From the NCBI GenBank assembly GCA_000934455.1, contig KN887434.1:30472-57884 (forward strand): 27,413 bases of DNA, in the 5' to 3' direction. This document shows, piece after piece, positions 1-11,504 of the stretch; within the stretch, counting starts at the first letter, position 1, and each line of letters starts with the position of its first letter. Under the pieces are notes generated by a model. The model worked only from the letters and a program-made list of their open reading frames with translations. It made no database searches and had not been told where the DNA came from. This stretch comes from Apostichopus parvimensis (taxonomy: Eukaryota > Echinodermata > Holothuroidea > Aspidochirotida > Stichopodidae). Both the position numbers and the translations under genes were made by a program.

Positions 1-1106
1 AATTGTAATGTTGGCGACATTTTTTATTAACCAAGTCCCCTTAATCGAAACAGAGTTCTCCAAGATTACTTTGAAACTGTTGATAACATATATAAAGGCT
101 TAATTTGATTAATGTTTCTATTTAAGTTAATGGTGAACTCGAACCGTTATAACTCTATTTTTGTTTTTTCTTCTGCTCTATACTACTTGACTTCAATTTT
201 TGTTACTACTATCACGCTGGTATGAAGACGGAGTGTTTGTTTTTCGAGAAATTATTGTATTCAACTTCTTCGTGATTGTGAAATTAACATTGTAAATTTA
301 ATTAGGCCTATAAGCAAATAATTTATCGACATGGACGAACAATTGCGTAAACTGTGAAAAGAAGAATTGTTGGATAGTTAAAAACTACACGGTAACAATG
401 AAAGCCCTAAACACGCCGCGGATTAAACTCAAGAAAATGAAAGTTACGGTACTTACGGTATATGCCGGTCCTTGATTTCTTATTGAAATTGTCTATATTA
501 AAGTATGGATCCTACAATTCATATAAATACATAATAGGGTCATGATAAACTTTTTGGCAGATCCAGGATTTTAGAAAGGATAGAGTGTGGCCCTGGATGT
601 TGAAACGAACTCCCACAAAGCGGGTGTGGGGGTCTTGCCTCAGATGAAATGAAATGTTTAGCCAACGAAGTAGATTCAGAGTATAAATTAGGTCTATAAA
701 TATGTTTAAACGTAATAATGTGCTAATAAATCCTTTTAATTTTTTGTGTGACGCTGAATGGGCTTGTACACACCCTTGGATCCGTATACTAAAAGCGTAG
801 TCGGATCAGGATGAGTGGTAGAATTCTCCCCCACTAGTCACTTGAGGGGAGATGGAAGTGGGGAATAAAAGACGGTCTTGTCGATGTCCTGAGGGTATAG
901 TACAAAGCCGAAGAGAGGCTTGAATTCCGTACAATATGCCGTACCGTTCCAGATGAGTGCATATGAATAGATCACGTATTAAAAGATACAAATTAGTTTT
1001 ATAAACTCATTAAAATATCCAAGTTAGTGCAGTCTGAAAGTAAACTCAGCGCAAAATCTAAAGAAAATATTCCCTTCTAACGCGCAAACTCGACAACTCT
1101 AAAGTT

Positions 1107-1118
1107 CACGTGACGTCA
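1107..1118. promoter_or_regulatory. E-box CACGTG overlapping a full CRE TGACGTCA
   Basis: CACGTG (1107-1112) overlaps a perfect palindromic cAMP response element TGACGTCA (1111-1118). CREs bind CREB/CREM/ATF bZIP factors, and CACGTG binds bHLH-Zip factors. The surrounding 1080-1260 stretch has more CpG than its neighbours, as would fit a promoter. It is about 3.5 kb upstream of the start codon, so any promoter role for the kinase gene requires a 5' non-coding exon near here. The motif is seen directly; its function is inferred. Confidence 0.4.
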
Positions 1119-1513
1119 TCGAACACACATACATTGAGAAACGTGAAAAAGACACTTTGCATAGCAACTGGCCACACACATTGAACAGGTACGATCGTGT
1201 AACTGAGAACCGTTACTTGGCCACAGTCAACAATTTGTAGGCAGCGCATGAGTACGTAGTTAGGAGTATTAACGTTCGAAGCAGAAGTAGCTCACTGTTG
1301 CTATTAATGTTTAGACTAAATTGATGATATTCGGACCCACGGAGGTGTTGGCAGGCTAATTTGAGGTGATAGAAACAAGCTACAGGGATGAATTCCGCAA
1401 GGATTTTTGCTTGCCTATTGTAATTTTCCTACAAATGTCTATTTAGTTTAAATACCACATTTTCTTATCATATGCCTAACTCATATTCTATTGCCAATGT
1501 TGGCCCTATGCTC

Positions 1514-1530
1514 TAACTTAGTCTAAGTTA
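1514..1530. repeat. Short inverted repeat TAACTTA-GTC-TAAGTTA
   Basis: Two perfect 7-bp arms are separated by 3 bases. A related AACTTAAC / TAAGTT pair occurs within the next 150 bases, so this is a locally palindrome-rich patch. No function is assigned. Confidence 0.6.
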
Positions 1531-1624
1531 CGTTACACTTAAGTTATATAGGAATAACAAGTAGGCTAACGATGGGGAGGACGATGTAACCAACGTTGTT
1601 TCAAGTAACAAACTTAACCCATCC

Positions 1625-1650
1625 CTAGTTAGGCTAGAAGGCCTAACTAG
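1625..1650. repeat. Perfect hairpin, arms CTAGTTAGGC / GCCTAACTAG
   Basis: Ten-bp arms at 1625-1634 and 1641-1650 are exact reverse complements around a 6-base loop. Outer AACTTA and TAAGTT segments (about 1611 and 1660) can extend the stem with bulges. It could be a decayed transposon tip or a cruciform-forming site. No open frame or run of T's suggests a terminator. Confidence 0.65.
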
Positions 1651-3660
1651 CCTAGTCCTAAGTTATTATGGTGGTGTACGGTAACTTTGCATTTCCCCTG
1701 CCTTAGTTCTGTGACGTACTGTGTTATAGTACATAGGCCTATATGTAGTTGCACCGCAGTTGCTGTGTTACTGTTAGAATGTCATTGAAACCACATTTTC
1801 AAATGCAATGTTAATTGACCAAACTCCCTACCGTATATTAATTTTATCTATTTCTGGTGGAATCTGTTGTAAGCCATAGGTAAAATCACAGAGTTGAAGG
1901 ATTGGCTAGAAATAAAACCCATTGCAATATCAATGAGATCGTTATTCCCACTGTCTTTAAAAGAACATCATGCTCTTACAATATAGGCAAGTGACCGTAT
2001 ACCATTATACTGTTAGTAAGACCTAGGCTAGGCTATGTAGAATTGATTAAAGATCTTGTGTATTTCCCTGACATACCCATAGGCACTCCCAATGTATTTA
2101 TGTATGAAAGAAAAGGCAAGATGCTCCACAAGTACCTGTAAGCAAAAGTATGTCATCCGCCATATTTTGGTGTCCAGATTTACCAAAGTACTGTATTTAC
2201 GGCCAAGTCTGCCTGAGCAGACAAATTAGCCAAAGAGAACAAGAATGCTCTGTTTACCGAGCAAAGTCATATATGTTGCTAATAAGTAAAACTGTTTAGG
2301 CAGTTATTTCTTTGTTAAGTCTGTTCAACAAACAGTGATTGCTGATGATGTAGGCCTAGTATACAGTAGTTTGAGAATGCTCAGACACTATTCATGTTCG
2401 GTAAAAACTGTGCAAAATTAATCATAAAATTTGTGTTAAATCTCTAATTGTCAAAACACATCTAGGCTAGGCCTATCCGATGACTGTGATGGACTGCAAT
2501 GCTTAGAATGATGCACTTGTGAAGTCAGAAAGGTACTTTCTTACTAGAAGCCCTGTGAGCATCTTGCCGAAGTTTCTTTTATAAATATTGTGTGGCGTAG
2601 GTTGGGAGGGCCTGGGTCCATACCTGGGCACATGGTGTAGTTCAGTAGTGGTCCCATGCCTACAGTTTCCTCGTTATGTGAAGCATCAATCACTTTCTCG
2701 GTCAACATAACAATAAGCACAAAAGGGAAAAACGGTGATTCAGGTGAAAGTTTCTAATGAAATTTCTATCGAAGTCAGACAAGAAGAAAGCAAGAAAAAA
2801 AAGAAAAAAGATCTCATTAAGAGCTATATTTATGATGAAGTGAATTGTAGAAGTTGCTAACTGATAGTCTAAAAAGATTCACAAAAAAGACTATTCATGC
2901 CTCCATGATTTATTTACATAAATTTAAAGTAAAGTCCTCTGTTCTGGATAATTGAAGGCCATTTAGGCAAGGAACATGAGACCATTTAAAGTATCAAATT
3001 GAAATATTTCATGCAAACCATGTTAATCAATTCCCTGTTGAATATTCTGCAAAGTTTGGATACCATTTTGCAGTGCAATAAGTACAGTCTACTGTCAGAA
3101 GTTTGGTCTGCATCATTCATTAACTAATAGCATTGAACTGCGGGAAGCGTTTTGGTTTTTGCTGTGATGTTTGTTTTTGATCCATCAAATTAGTACTGGC
3201 ACTAAGTCTGTATAATAATAAATTTGAAATAAGTTCAAAATGGTCAGCGAGAGGTCAATCTCCAATTCTTGTAATGCTGCCCCCTTCTAAGCATCTTACC
3301 ACGAGCAAGTGCATCCTCACAGAGTATATTGTTCTGAATTAGTTTAGCAATTTTTTGGTTTCATAAAAATATTCATGGCATTTCATATTTTACCTTAGCT
3401 ATAGGCCAAGTAGTGAGTGGCTAATTCCCTAGAATCCCTGTTAGTTTTAATAAAGGCAAATTAAGGTAGCAGTTTCTGTTTTTACACCCCTTCAATTTGG
3501 AGCTAACACACAGAAGATACAAACAGTGGTATTCCTTTTATCATCGCAACTTGCTAATTGTTTGATGGAAAACTGAACTTGGCCTTGCAAAGTTATGGCT
3601 TCGAAAGTGCCAAGAGCAAAATCCCCTGTAGTCCTCTATTGTAAAGTAGGAGAAGTGTGT

Positions 3661-3673
3661 GGGGGGGGGGGGG
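3661..3673 (+). repeat. Poly-G tract (13 G)
   Basis: An uninterrupted run of 13 G follows a TGTGTGTG-like stretch and is followed by further short G runs. Such tracts are polymorphic and error-prone in assemblies. Confidence 0.8.
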
Positions 3674-4540
3674 ACTGGGTTTGGTGAAGGGTCTGGTAGA
3701 TGCACAATGCTGAATTCATTTGCCTTAGATGCATTGTTCCAAAATGAGGATATATTTTGTTATAAGGTTCAAGATGAAAATCTGTAAGTCTCTAAGCTTA
3801 ATGACCAATGATCAATAAGTATTTGACAGTGCTCATGATATCCCTGATTTGTTCTTCGAAAAAACTGTGGGTGATACTTTTTTGTAGTCCTCTTTTACAG
3901 AAATTTGCAACTTACAGTGTATTTCAGTATCTATAAAAATGTTTATAGATTCTTTAAGTAGTTGCGCGCACAATATAACTCAGTAACAATATTGGTACTT
4001 ATTATCTCGCAGTAGATTATTTTTTAGTATGTGCCACTGTGGTGGTCTGCAAATGATTTACATCGTAGCCATTGAATACAATAAGTGTCATTAAATGGGT
4101 ACAATGCTTGCTCAACAGCCATGAGAGAAGCTAACTTCTGTATATAATATGATGTTCTGGACCTCTGGTCTATTAGTTTTTATCTTTCTAATTATGTAGT
4201 TTCATTATGGAGATATGTATGTTACACTGTAACCTTAATCCCTTACTGATACTCACCTCTTCCATGTGGGCCATAATATACGTGCAAGAGAAGATAATCC
4301 ATTTATTGTGTAGCAGTAAATCCTCATTTGGTCACTACTGGTTGGACAAAATGTTTGTATCTGGTGGATGTGGAAGTCATTTATATATATGTAACATTTT
4401 ATTTATTTAATTTCTTTGTCTGTGAGACTCTATACCTTCAATCCTTCTCCCACCCCCCTGTCATTTGAAAATTTCCCCTAAAATGACAATAGCAAACCAA
4501 CTACCATCTTCACGTTTATTGTTTTTGTCTTTTATGATAG

Positions 4541-4654
4541 GTGGATATAGTTTGAACAGAAAAGGGCAACAGAAGTACAACTCAACAACGCCGTTTTACT
4601 AATTTGTAGTGTAGCGTAACCGTTGGTTATCTACTTCGGTTTAATGGTTCAACT
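4541..4654 (+). other. CAMK4: Candidate 5' UTR exon part ahead of the kinase start codon
   Basis: A T-rich tract at 4515-4533 followed by GATAG at 4536-4540 resembles a splice acceptor 114 bases upstream of the start codon. An in-frame TAG at 4607-4609 shows that coding cannot begin upstream of it without splicing. An out-of-frame ATG at 4644 precedes the chosen start and could act as a small upstream reading frame. If no splice occurs here, the leader simply continues further 5'. The acceptor is only a sequence match. Confidence 0.35.
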
Positions 4655-4791
4655 ATGCCAGCAGGAAAGGGAAAAACGCCAAATGGACAGGAGACACAGA
4701 ACAAGGATAACGACGATGGTACTTGGATAACAGAATCACAGAAAGTCAACAGTTTTGAAGCAGCGTACACTCTGAAAGATGAGTTGGGACG
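4655..4791 (+). CDS. CAMK4: CaMKIV-like kinase, coding exon 1 (N-terminus to start of ATP loop)
   Basis: This encodes residues 1-45 plus two bases of codon 46: a Lys/Asn/Asp-rich, probably disordered N-terminus, then DGTWI (residues 21-25) and YTLKDELG at the first kinase beta strand. The donor is CG|GTAAGA at 4791/4792 (phase 2). ATG 4655 is the first in-frame ATG after the TAG at 4607. CaMKIV is a nuclear/cytoplasmic Ser/Thr kinase activated by Ca2+/calmodulin and CaMKK, and it phosphorylates CREB. The family call rests on the fusion with exons 2 and 3, where GRGATS and RPYAVKVIKK closely resemble vertebrate CaMKIV; CaMKI and DCLK normally differ at these points. N-termini are poorly conserved, so this exon alone would not identify the family. 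The intron that follows is 12.85 kb. Confidence 0.88.
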
Positions 4792-7700
4792 GTAAGACAG
4801 AGGATCATAGTTTATTCTCATTGTCATTATGGGCCTAAACATATTGCGACTCGCTTTATGTTTCTTCTCTCCGCACTGATAGTTGCTAATGTAAAATGGG
4901 CATTCATACTACTGTAGTTTCTTTCTTGCAAACTTTTTCGCGGTCCCCTTGAGTCAATTTGCTTCAGTCAATTTTCTTGGTGCCACTTTCGTGTGTAAAC
5001 TACTGTACTTCATGTATCGTCAAAAGTAGCAATTGAAATTTGATTTATTTTTTAATCGACATTGCATAAAAAGTTACTTACATAGGCCTACTGTAATTTT
5101 CATGGAGCTAGTTTCTTTTCCAAACACTGCAAAGAGCCCAGGGTAAATGGTTTTGAGTGAACTGTGGAATTTAGCGAGGGATATGCACACTGTAGGTATG
5201 GGGATTTTTGAAGAGTTGGTTGTTGGAATCACTGCAAGGTCATAGCATGGAGCCACGACGGAGTTGGCGAGTAGGTAAGTACAAGGGCGGATGAAAGAGT
5301 GGCTGGGGGAGTGAAAATTGGTTGAAAGGGCAGGGCAGGCGAAAAGAATGGCGGGTTGGACGGCCACTGTAAACAGCAAAGCTAAGGCACTGGGCTATCT
5401 GCCCTATATATTGCATAGAACATTCACACTGTATGGTGGGCAGTGATACTAGCACATCTTTACAACTGCACTAGTAAGAGTAGGTCATACAATAAAGGCA
5501 ATTGGTGATTTGAATCGGGACGCAAGATTTTTTGAGGACTTGCGTCCCTGGGACGCAAACTCTTTTCCCTAGTAACATTACTGTCTCATTAGGTAGTGTG
5601 TGGGCCAAATCCGGTCTCTGGGAAACTACTCCAGTGGTTCACAATCTCACACTGAATAGTTGGGTGTGTAGGTCCATCTATATAGGTTCCTTGACTTTAA
5701 TTAACACCTTACTGACCTGCCGTGCACATTTGTCAATCTACAGTAGGTATAGTGAAAAGTTGGTTCTCTCTCGCCCCTTTACTCCAACCAATGCTTCTCT
5801 CTGGCCCTCATAGAAGATAAATCGAGAACCCCTTGTCTAGACTGAGCCTTAAACATTGCCATGTTTATGAAGCATCATAGTAGTCATAGTAGTCATGGTG
5901 AGGTTTCATAACTCAAGAACATCAATCTGGCACTATTCTTGTAGCAATTATGATGTTGTGACATTCATAGTCCTTGTTTTTTTTACTGTTGTACAAAGTA
6001 AAAATTAGCTGAATAAAAGTTACCTAAAGACTTCTTACAAGACTAGCATGGCTTTATTGTATCTGTTAATTGATATGGGCCTCCTATTGCAAAAGATACG
6101 ATATCTACGCTAACTTTGATTATAAACATATCTCTCCATTTGGCTTCTACTGGGACTGTTCCAGTTGATTGTTATGGAGTAGTTGGCCTTGAAGAAAGTG
6201 TTCTTAAAAGCTCTCTACAAGTGTACAGTAGATTCCTGCACTCATAGCTTCTATAGCTTCCTGTACCTGTGCAATCCAACTTGTTTTTTTACTTGTTTTT
6301 TTTGCCATTAGAGACAGGTTATTTCATGCACGTGCATGCCTGGAGATCACTGTTATCATAAAGACATTATATGAAAAGACACATGTGTATGGTACTTCCT
6401 TCTTCTTTTCTACTCTTACCTGGTGTAACACAGTGTTGTGTGTTGTCAAGCTTGCAACATTTCTCACAAAGTGCCTGCAGTTCCGTAGTGATTTGACGTT
6501 GCCGTGCATATCTTAGAATAGAAATGTTGTGGATCAAACTTGAGATTAATCAGTTAAATGATTTACAGAGTAAATATAGCAAGTACCCTTTGCATTCATT
6601 AATTTAAGTATTTGAACTTTTTCAAAATCTATAATTTTGAAGTGCGAGATCTAGGTAAATAAAGTCATTATACAACTAAAACTCAGATAGTGTCTGTATG
6701 ATAGATAGATCCCTTAAGGGTACAAATTGGGAAATGGTGTTAAGCCTATTGAGCAAGATCAGTCGTAGTGAATTTAAAAGCAGATTTTTGCAAAATGGTG
6801 CAAACTTTTTCATTTATTCCTTGTTCCTGAACTTAGTGGAGGGACTGGGGTCGCTGCCATATGGTTCACGATAGAATTGCACTGGTTTGGGTGCCCACGG
6901 GTGTGCAAATTGTCATGAGTCATGGATGCGTGCATGATGATAGCAAAATCCCACACGGAAAACACATCTAGGCACTTTGGGATTCAGAATGATAATATAG
7001 CTAGCTAACCAGAAGTGGCCAGTCGAGTTAGGGTGTACATGGCACAGCAAAGCAAATTATCAATGATCATCCAAGACGACCAAGTTTCCCACCAAGGTCG
7101 TGTGATGAACGTCTAGATTCAGCAAAATGCAGTCTGGTCAAACTTGAGAAAGATTGCCATTTAAATGTATCATTTTTGCATGGTCCTATGAATGTAACAG
7201 TTTTAGACTTGTTCAGTATTGATAATGAAGTATTTCAGCATTTGGAACTCATAGAATTTATAGTATCACATGTATGTATATTAAGCAGCACTGTAAATTC
7301 TTACAATTTTGACACAAATATTTTAATGTAGTACATTCTTTAGCCCTGTAAGAGGATTTCTGATAATGTGCTGGTAGTTATCATGTGTGTACTGTCTGAT
7401 GGTACACTTGTCATGTTATGCGACAATATATATAGGCTCTTTTTTCCAGTTTCCATAAAACAATTGCCCTGTGCAGTCCAAACAATATTATCAGATCATT
7501 TTAGACAGAGTGCTAAGGCTGTGTGGAGACAGACCTAAGCAGACAATGTTCATTTATAAATACAAACCTGTGCCCAAATCAATTTCTAGTGCATTTAACA
7601 ATGTAGAGCAGAGATGGTAATTGAACGCAAGGGAAAGTAGTTCAAGTTCATTGTTCAATCTGAAACAGAAAGTTTCACAACAATTTCCATCTTTTTTGGT

Positions 7701-7839
7701 AGCACAATGAAGTATTAAAGATTAAAACATGTTTATGTTACAAGTAACTTTCGGTTTCATGGTCACACTAGTACTTGGCCTATGATCCTGAGGGAAGTTC
7801 CTAATTTCATTTTCATAGATAACATTTTCAGCTTTGGGT

Positions 7840-7886
7840 TTCTATTCTATTCTATCTTTTTCCATTCTATTCTACTCTATTCTTTA
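7840..7886 (+). repeat. Imperfect (TTCTA)n microsatellite
   Basis: Repeated TTCTA units with a few substitutions run across about 47 bp. It is intronic and no function is indicated. Confidence 0.8.
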
Positions 7887-8493
7887 ATAGACACGACCAA
7901 ATTTACTATCAATTTGAGACAAAAACACTAGAACCTTAAAGTTGACAATTCGTTAAATACACATTATTCATTTTGTGTTATAATCACCAAAACCTACACA
8001 TATAATTGAAGTGTAAGTTTTAAGATTCTTGAATTAACATAATTACTCCTCAGGTTACCATGACAACACACACTGTGTAAGAATATTTCCTATGCTACTG
8101 TATGTATGGACTCCATTGGTAGAAAGACAAACTGAATGTCAACAGTTGCTTGATTGCCATTGAACACAGCCACCATCAAAGAATGTGGTGACTAAGATTT
8201 CTGCAATTATATATTAGATACTGCAACTGGCAAGTTGCGGTTTTTGTGTATCATAAGTTAATTAGGAGCTTGAGTGGCATATCACATGACTGTGAAACAA
8301 TACTTTATTAGTAATTATGTAGGTATTTTCATGAACCCTAGCTACCTAGGTCCAGCTCACATTCCAAGCATTTCTACAATTTATTCTTGCTTACTTGTAA
8401 CCTACAAGAGAAGGTAAAAAACACTTGCACAATTTTGTTGATAATTTACCGTTGCTGTTGCTGGAGAATACCGAATGTAATGTCTGCAAATTG

Positions 8494-8585
8494 GGGTAGG
8501 ATGGGAGGGGGGTTAGGAAGTAGAATTGTGCACTCAAACTTACAATACTATCAAGCTCAGTTTAAATCCCCTCCCCCCCCCTCCC
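8494..8585. repeat. G-rich block facing a C-rich block (imperfect inverted repeat)
   Basis: A G-rich block at 8494-8516 (containing TGGGAGGGGGG) is followed about 50 bp later by CCCC-T-C9-T-CCC at 8568-8585, whose complement is a matching G-rich string. The two can pair in single-stranded RNA or DNA. The C block also forms a G-quadruplex motif on the minus strand. Confidence 0.55.
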
Positions 8586-8921
8586 ATTTGGTCGGATTTT
8601 CCATATATAAATCTTTGAACTGTGATATCAGATTTCAAATTTTCAGAACAGATTATATACATATTTGCAAATATTCATGACTGAAAATATAGTCAGGGTT
8701 AAAGAACATAAATTTCAATTTATTTAATGAACCAAAAGTCTGTCAATTCAGATAAAAAACAGTCACATCATTAATTTAGGAGGGACATGAATGCAGAAGA
8801 TATTACCCATGCAATCCTGCTGTCAATCAACATGAGCTTGACTGCAAAAATGAAAAATAATAATTCCTTTAGCTTAATGTTATTATTCCATCAGTTTTAC
8901 TCTTCACTGGCAATAATATAT

Positions 8922-8936
8922 AAATAAATAAATAAA
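8922..8936 (+). repeat. (ATAA)n microsatellite
   Basis: Short run of ATAA/AATA units. Simple sequence only. Confidence 0.7.
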
Positions 8937-9767
8937 CCTGTACTCGTACAGTCATTTACTTGTACAAGTTGTTTCTAAACCATGACTTTGCATTGAGCCA
9001 ACCCCATCATTGAATTTTGCATTTTTGCCCTTTTTGTTAATATAATTGGATCACATGGTCTTGCAGTTGGGTTATCCTGATTTGTGTTCGTGACATTTTT
9101 CGCCTGACATCGCTCTATTATTTGATTTGGTGTTTATGCAGTACAAAGATCCACTGGTCTAAGGGCACAATTGCTCATGACAGTGCTATAGTAGTGCTGC
9201 ATGTACTTGTAGCATGACTACACACTGATGAAGAAAAGTAATTTGTCGTAGACTTGTGGTGTCCTGGTGAGAAATCTGCAGATGATGGACTGTGTGTTAT
9301 ACTGTGGGACTAATGGAATACTGGTACTATAGTTGGCTGTTATTATCAGCAGTTAAAAACCTGTCGAAATAATAGAGAGTGTGTTGAAACTGCAAAATTG
9401 TAGCACACTTCAAAGAATGAGTTTGTATTGAAGTGAAGATTGTGAATTATTTTTGTGATACCTATGAATTGGTCCAATGATCTGTTCATTCCCTCCCCCT
9501 TCCTGCCCTACCACAAGTTGACTGGCAGATTAGCTCTAGTTTGTTCATTTGTTGAATAGCATCTTTCTATTCATTAATGAGTGGTTGCAAGGGGTTGATC
9601 AGGCACTTAAACTCAGTGATTTAAGCAGTACATCCAAGAAAGAAAAAAAAAACATTCTGTTGGCATACAGTAGTTATAACTTATTTGCTTAAACCTTCTT
9701 GCATCATCTTACAATTGTTGAATTTCAGGTCAAGATAGGAAGGAAGGGCAGGTTTGAATTTTTTTTT

Positions 9768-9790
9768 GGGGGGGGGGTGGGGACATGGGG
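9768..9790 (+). repeat. G-run cluster, potential G-quadruplex (+ strand)
   Basis: A run of 10 G, then T, GGGG, ACAT and GGGG. This meets a G3+N1-7 pattern if the long run is split. It is preceded by a T tract. Confidence 0.6.
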
Positions 9791-10040
9791 AGTGAGGAAA
9801 AAGATATTTTCATGAAATTAAAAAACTAATAATTTGATTTCCTCATTAGAAGTGTAATTACTGGACCATTTTGATATTGTTGGGGGAATATAGAGCTGAA
9901 CATTTTACTGTAATTAAAGTTTATTTGAGGTTATTATTTTGAAAATAATTTTTCTTCTTTCTGTTATAATATTTGCCAATCTTGCTTATAACAATCCTTC
10001 CATAGATTGTTATTTTAAATGTGGTCATGGGTAGAGATCT

Positions 10041-10135
10041 ACAGTGATTCGTGTCAATTCTTAATGTTGATTACTGAGCACTTTGTTCCATTCCCAAAAT
10101 CGATCCATAAGTACAAAAAATTATTGCAGTGTAAT
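10041..10135 (+). repeat. 95-bp segment repeated exactly at 13076-13170
   Basis: The segment beginning ACAGTGATTCGTGTC and ending TTGCAGTGTAAT matches 13076-13170 base for base by eye. This copy continues into unique sequence on both sides, while the other ends exactly at an assembly gap. This is therefore probably the genuine locus and the other copy is suspect. Confidence 0.85.
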
Positions 10136-10952
10136 TTTTTCATTTTGTTTGCCAAGTTTTGTTGTTTTTAACTTCTTTTAAGCGACCAGAATGACGACAA
10201 TGAGTTAAACTGATTACGGTAAGGTTCAGTGAACATAGCTATGGTAATGGCTGTTGTTTAGGTCCCTGCCAGCTACCAACTTCAAATTGTGGAAAAAGAA
10301 AAAAAAAGAATGATATAAAGCAGGTAACAAATATGCCAGTTCTCTTGAGCTGTGTCAATGAAATAGCTACAGTAGATCTATCTGAAATATATCCCAATGG
10401 AAACTTAGTCCTTGAAAATTTACAGGAATGATGAATAAAAACATCATGATAATGTACAAACAAACAAACAAAAAAGGAAAAAGAGAGAGATAGAGAAAAA
10501 ACATTGTATTGTGGATGTAAACTTCTATATAATACACTGTGCACTCTGTAGAAGTCCTTTCTGTCTCTCTGTGAAATGTAAGAACGAATGGATGAAGGCA
10601 TTTGCTCTTTTCATGAACCGATAAAAATATCTAGTCCAGAGACCATCATGTTTCATGAGGCTGATCAAACATCTCCACATTGACAAAGGAGTGAAATTGC
10701 ATGGTCGATTACAGTAGAAACAAGTGTTGAAGGGCTGTGCATGACTTAGTTTGCCCTGGTTTCGCGTATGTTGGGGCTTTTTATCTTAAACTCAAGCTGT
10801 GACCTAATTTTGCAAGTGAATGAATTCAAAGTTCTTAGTTTTGATTGATGTGTTCAGTCCAATAGAAAACATTATAAATAGATATTTTACCATGAGAGAG
10901 AAACATGCAAGTCATGTTGACATAGTCAAAATTGTTGTATACACTTACATTT

Positions 10953-10966
10953 TGTGTGTGTGTGTG
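10953..10966 (+). repeat. (TG)n microsatellite
   Basis: Short uninterrupted TG dinucleotide run. A similar run occurs at about 19203-19217. Confidence 0.75.
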
Positions 10967-11504
10967 CTTAGGTTGTCTTCTTGAGATGAATAGAGCATCC
11001 ATGTAATAACTTGAGAAGGTGAAGCAAGACAGGTAGTAGAATGCCTCATCAGAGCGAAATTTGGAGACTGATTTCGATTGTCCGAACAGATATTGGACTG
11101 TCCCTGACGATATGACGACCAATTAACATTTCACCCTGCTCATGAATTTCTCTGAGAGATGGACCATCTTGTACAGGTCCATTAGAACTACACGGTTTTC
11201 ATTTGCTGGTAGAATTGATTACATTGTGTTGTTTTTCGTTAATATTCTCTAATTAATGATCCTACTGTACATGTGCCTTTGATGTCTACAGTTATACATC
11301 TAATGCATATATTTTGCCAACACAAATACTAGCTGGACTGTGTTATTGACACATAATTCACTGCAGCCATTTTGAAAGTGAGGATATTTCAAAGCCGGAG
11401 GAAATTATCCTTGGTGAAATTTAAGTTTCTCACATGACAATAAATGCTGTCATGTCTGGAGGGGAACATTGCTAATGAAAATAATTATAATTTTGTATAT
11501 ATAT

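Larger units (their letters stand above)
1..4540. other. 5' flanking / upstream region, no coding gene seen
   Basis: I find no exon or conserved protein in either strand here; open frames are short and lack family motifs. The stretch is AT-rich with small palindromes, several TAGGCCTA octamers, a CRE/E-box at 1107-1118 and a poly-G tract at 3661. It lies directly upstream of the kinase start codon, so it should contain the promoter and possibly a non-coding first exon, but the transcription start cannot be located from sequence alone. Confidence 0.6.

Noticed and set aside
806-991. 61-codon minus-strand open frame upstream
   Set aside because: Short, no motif, and compatible with chance in this composition.
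4627-4842. Minus-strand open frame over kinase exon 1
   Set aside because: It is the antisense shadow of a real exon with good splice borders and kinase homology.
5074-5379. 101-codon minus-strand open frame and its overlapping 71-codon neighbour
   Set aside because: They overlap in different frames, have no recognisable motif and lie in a long intron; chance frames.
8387-8680. 97-codon + strand open frame
   Set aside because: It crosses G- and C-homopolymer blocks and has no domain; simple-sequence artefact.
10239-10601. 120-codon minus-strand open frame
   Set aside because: The protein is low-complexity Phe/Leu/Ser from A- and AG-rich simple sequence, with no domain and no conserved motif.
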